A stretch of 5,390 nucleotides of DNA from Oscillospiraceae bacterium (lineage in GTDB: Bacteria > Bacillota > Clostridia > Oscillospirales > Acutalibacteraceae), in assembly GCA_902797915.1 (NCBI GenBank), contig CADBUK010000028.1:1-5390 (forward strand), read 5' to 3'. Under the pieces are notes generated by a model that was not told the DNA's origin, searched no databases, and saw only the letters and a list, made by a program, of their open reading frames with translations. How positions within the stretch are numbered: position 1 is the stretch's first letter; every line of letters starts with the position of its first letter. The position numbers and the translations under genes are program-made. This document shows positions 4,457 through 5,390 of the stretch, one piece after another.

Positions 4457-5390
4457 TTATTTTAGCGTGTTCTGATATTTGTCAAGCAGGGGGTAGAGGT
4501 CGTTGTACGGATTGTCAATCATTCGGATTTCGTCGCCGAGCTCAAGCACCTTGCTTCTGTCTTCGGCAAACGGCTGCCATTCGGGCAAGCCCTCTCCGTT
4601 CGGATTACCCGTCTTAACAAAGTTTACCCAGTAGCTCTGCATAGCTTCCGAAAGCGCATAATCCGCCTCGTCATACAGCCAGCCGTGCCGCCACAGATTG
4701 CCGTAGGCGTAGGGCAGCTCGCCCGCGTGGTTTGCCCTCAGCGAACGGTTGTCTTTCGTAAAGCAGTACTGGTAAACGGGAATACCCTCGTTTGCCGTGT
4801 AATTGCTCCACAGGTAGTGGCTGTAAGCAAACCAGGTGCCGCCCAGAACGTAGTTGTAAGCGCCCTTGGCTTCTCCGCCCGCCTCAACCGCAAAGCTGTA
4901 ATCAAGCGGTATGCTGTCGTAAGGATAAATTGCCTCGGCATCATCGGCGTAATCTCCAAGCGTTTCCTTCAGCATTTCGGTATAGCCGTCCCTGTCAACC
5001 TTGATGAACAGGTTAAACACGTTTGCCTCGTGTGAGTTAAAGCCGTTAAGCAAAGCCTGCTCGTTGTTTGCACCGCGCTCGTAGGTCAGGTACGGCTGCT
5101 CGGTAATTGCGTATCCGTCAACCGTCATCGCCGTGTTTGAATACTCTGTTTTTACAAGTTTTTCAGCGGGGATTTCTCTCATTTCAGCAAGGCTTGTTTT
5201 TTTGAATTCAGCCATAATGCTGTTGCCTGTCTGCAACGCTTCCTCAAGGCTTCTGAAGGTGTGGTAGGGAACAACGGGCGTAATGCCGCTGCTCTCTGAA
5301 ATCGCGTATCTGAAAAGCCCCTTCGCAAGAGGGGAAACGCAGAGCGCGTTAACGCTTGAAGCGCCTGCGGATTCGCCTGCAATTGTAACC
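4457..5390 (-). CDS. Type-B carboxylesterase, C-terminal part (5' end outside window)
   Basis: An alpha/beta-hydrolase of the carboxylesterase type-B (COesterase) family, which hydrolyses carboxylic esters; the substrate cannot be told from sequence. About 310 residues are visible of a family that usually has about 500, so the N-terminal ~40% lies beyond the edge, along with any signal peptide. The frame is open to the last base; the first full codon starts at 5389. Numbering from there: the nucleophile elbow VTIAGESAGASSVN puts the catalytic Ser at residue 7 (codon 5371-5369), followed by the typical SPLAKGLF and ISESSG. The acidic triad member is Glu121 in GFNSHEANVF, and His221 lies in NHAGELPYAYG; the C-terminal WVNFVKTGNPNG is also typical. 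All three catalytic residues are intact, so it is probably functional. Apparent starts inside this region are internal to the family domain. It stops 3 bases before the pheST promoter and is transcribed in the same direction, but I infer no functional link to pheST. Confidence 0.93.
   Translation of the reverse strand, partial: VTIAGESAGASSVNALCVSPLAKGLFRYAISESSGITPVVPYHTFRSLEEALQTGNSIMAEFKKTSLAEMREIPAEKLVKTEYSNTAMTVDGYAITEQPYLTYERGANNEQALLNGFNSHEANVFNLFIKVDRDGYTEMLKETLGDYADDAEAIYPYDSIPLDYSFAVEAGGEAKGAYNYVLGGTWFAYSHYLWSNYTANEGIPVYQYCFTKDNRSLRANHAGELPYAYGNLWRHGWLYDEADYALSEAMQSYWVNFVKTGNPNGEGLPEWQPFAEDRSKVLELGDEIRMIDNPYNDLYPLLDKYQNTLK

Noticed and set aside
4457..5236. Treating the esterase as a short complete gene starting at TTG 5236 or an internal ATG
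   Set aside because: The frame continues upstream to the window edge and includes the catalytic-serine motif. A start at 5236 would remove the nucleophile, so the gene is partial only because of the window.
5179..5382. A separate 67-codon minus-strand frame overlapping the esterase
   Set aside because: It is out of frame with the esterase, whose own frame reads GESAGA and the expected flanking motifs. The overlapping frame has no such features.

Overview
The window comes from a low-to-moderate GC member of the Bacillota, most likely one of the Clostridia (Oscillospirales/Ruminococcaceae-like). The evidence is a T-box leader, strong AGGAGG-type ribosome binding sites, a Gram-positive type PheS with a four-cysteine cluster, and an IreB (UPF0297) protein. 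No gene here fixes genus or species. Every gene I can support lies on the minus strand, so in transcription order the window reads from right to left.

Region by region, in transcription order. (1) 5390-4457: the C-terminal ~310 residues of a type-B carboxylesterase, cut by the window edge but keeping its Ser-Glu-His triad. (2) 4456-4132: a regulatory region with no protein gene. It holds a sigma-A-type promoter and a complete T-box leader with a UUC (Phe) specifier, a T-box/antiterminator and a strong intrinsic terminator. (3) 4122-3103 pheS and 3087-685 pheT, the two subunits of phenylalanyl-tRNA synthetase, tightly coupled and both complete. (4) 684-630: a second sigma-A-type promoter. (5) 609-361: ireB. 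(6) 327-37: a small conserved-looking protein gene of unknown function with a TTG start. (7) 29-1: a strong stem-loop terminator that closes the block and is probably bidirectional.

Working together: uncharged tRNA-Phe should read the UUC specifier and the UGGU bulge of the leader and allow read-through into pheST, so supply of the synthetase follows phenylalanine charging. I see no terminator between pheT and ireB, so ireB and the small gene could be made both by read-through and from their own promoter. IreB is known in Enterococcus as a phosphorylated partner of the IreK/PrkC Ser/Thr kinase pathway. The usual neighbours of ireB elsewhere in Bacillota (alaS upstream; ruvX and yrzB downstream) are not seen here.

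I found no mobile element, CRISPR array, tRNA or rRNA gene, and no clear sign of an undescribed multi-gene system. The most interesting items are the unknown gene paired with ireB, a repeat around the T-box terminator that could form a third hairpin, and an unusual His in the PheT editing-domain motif.
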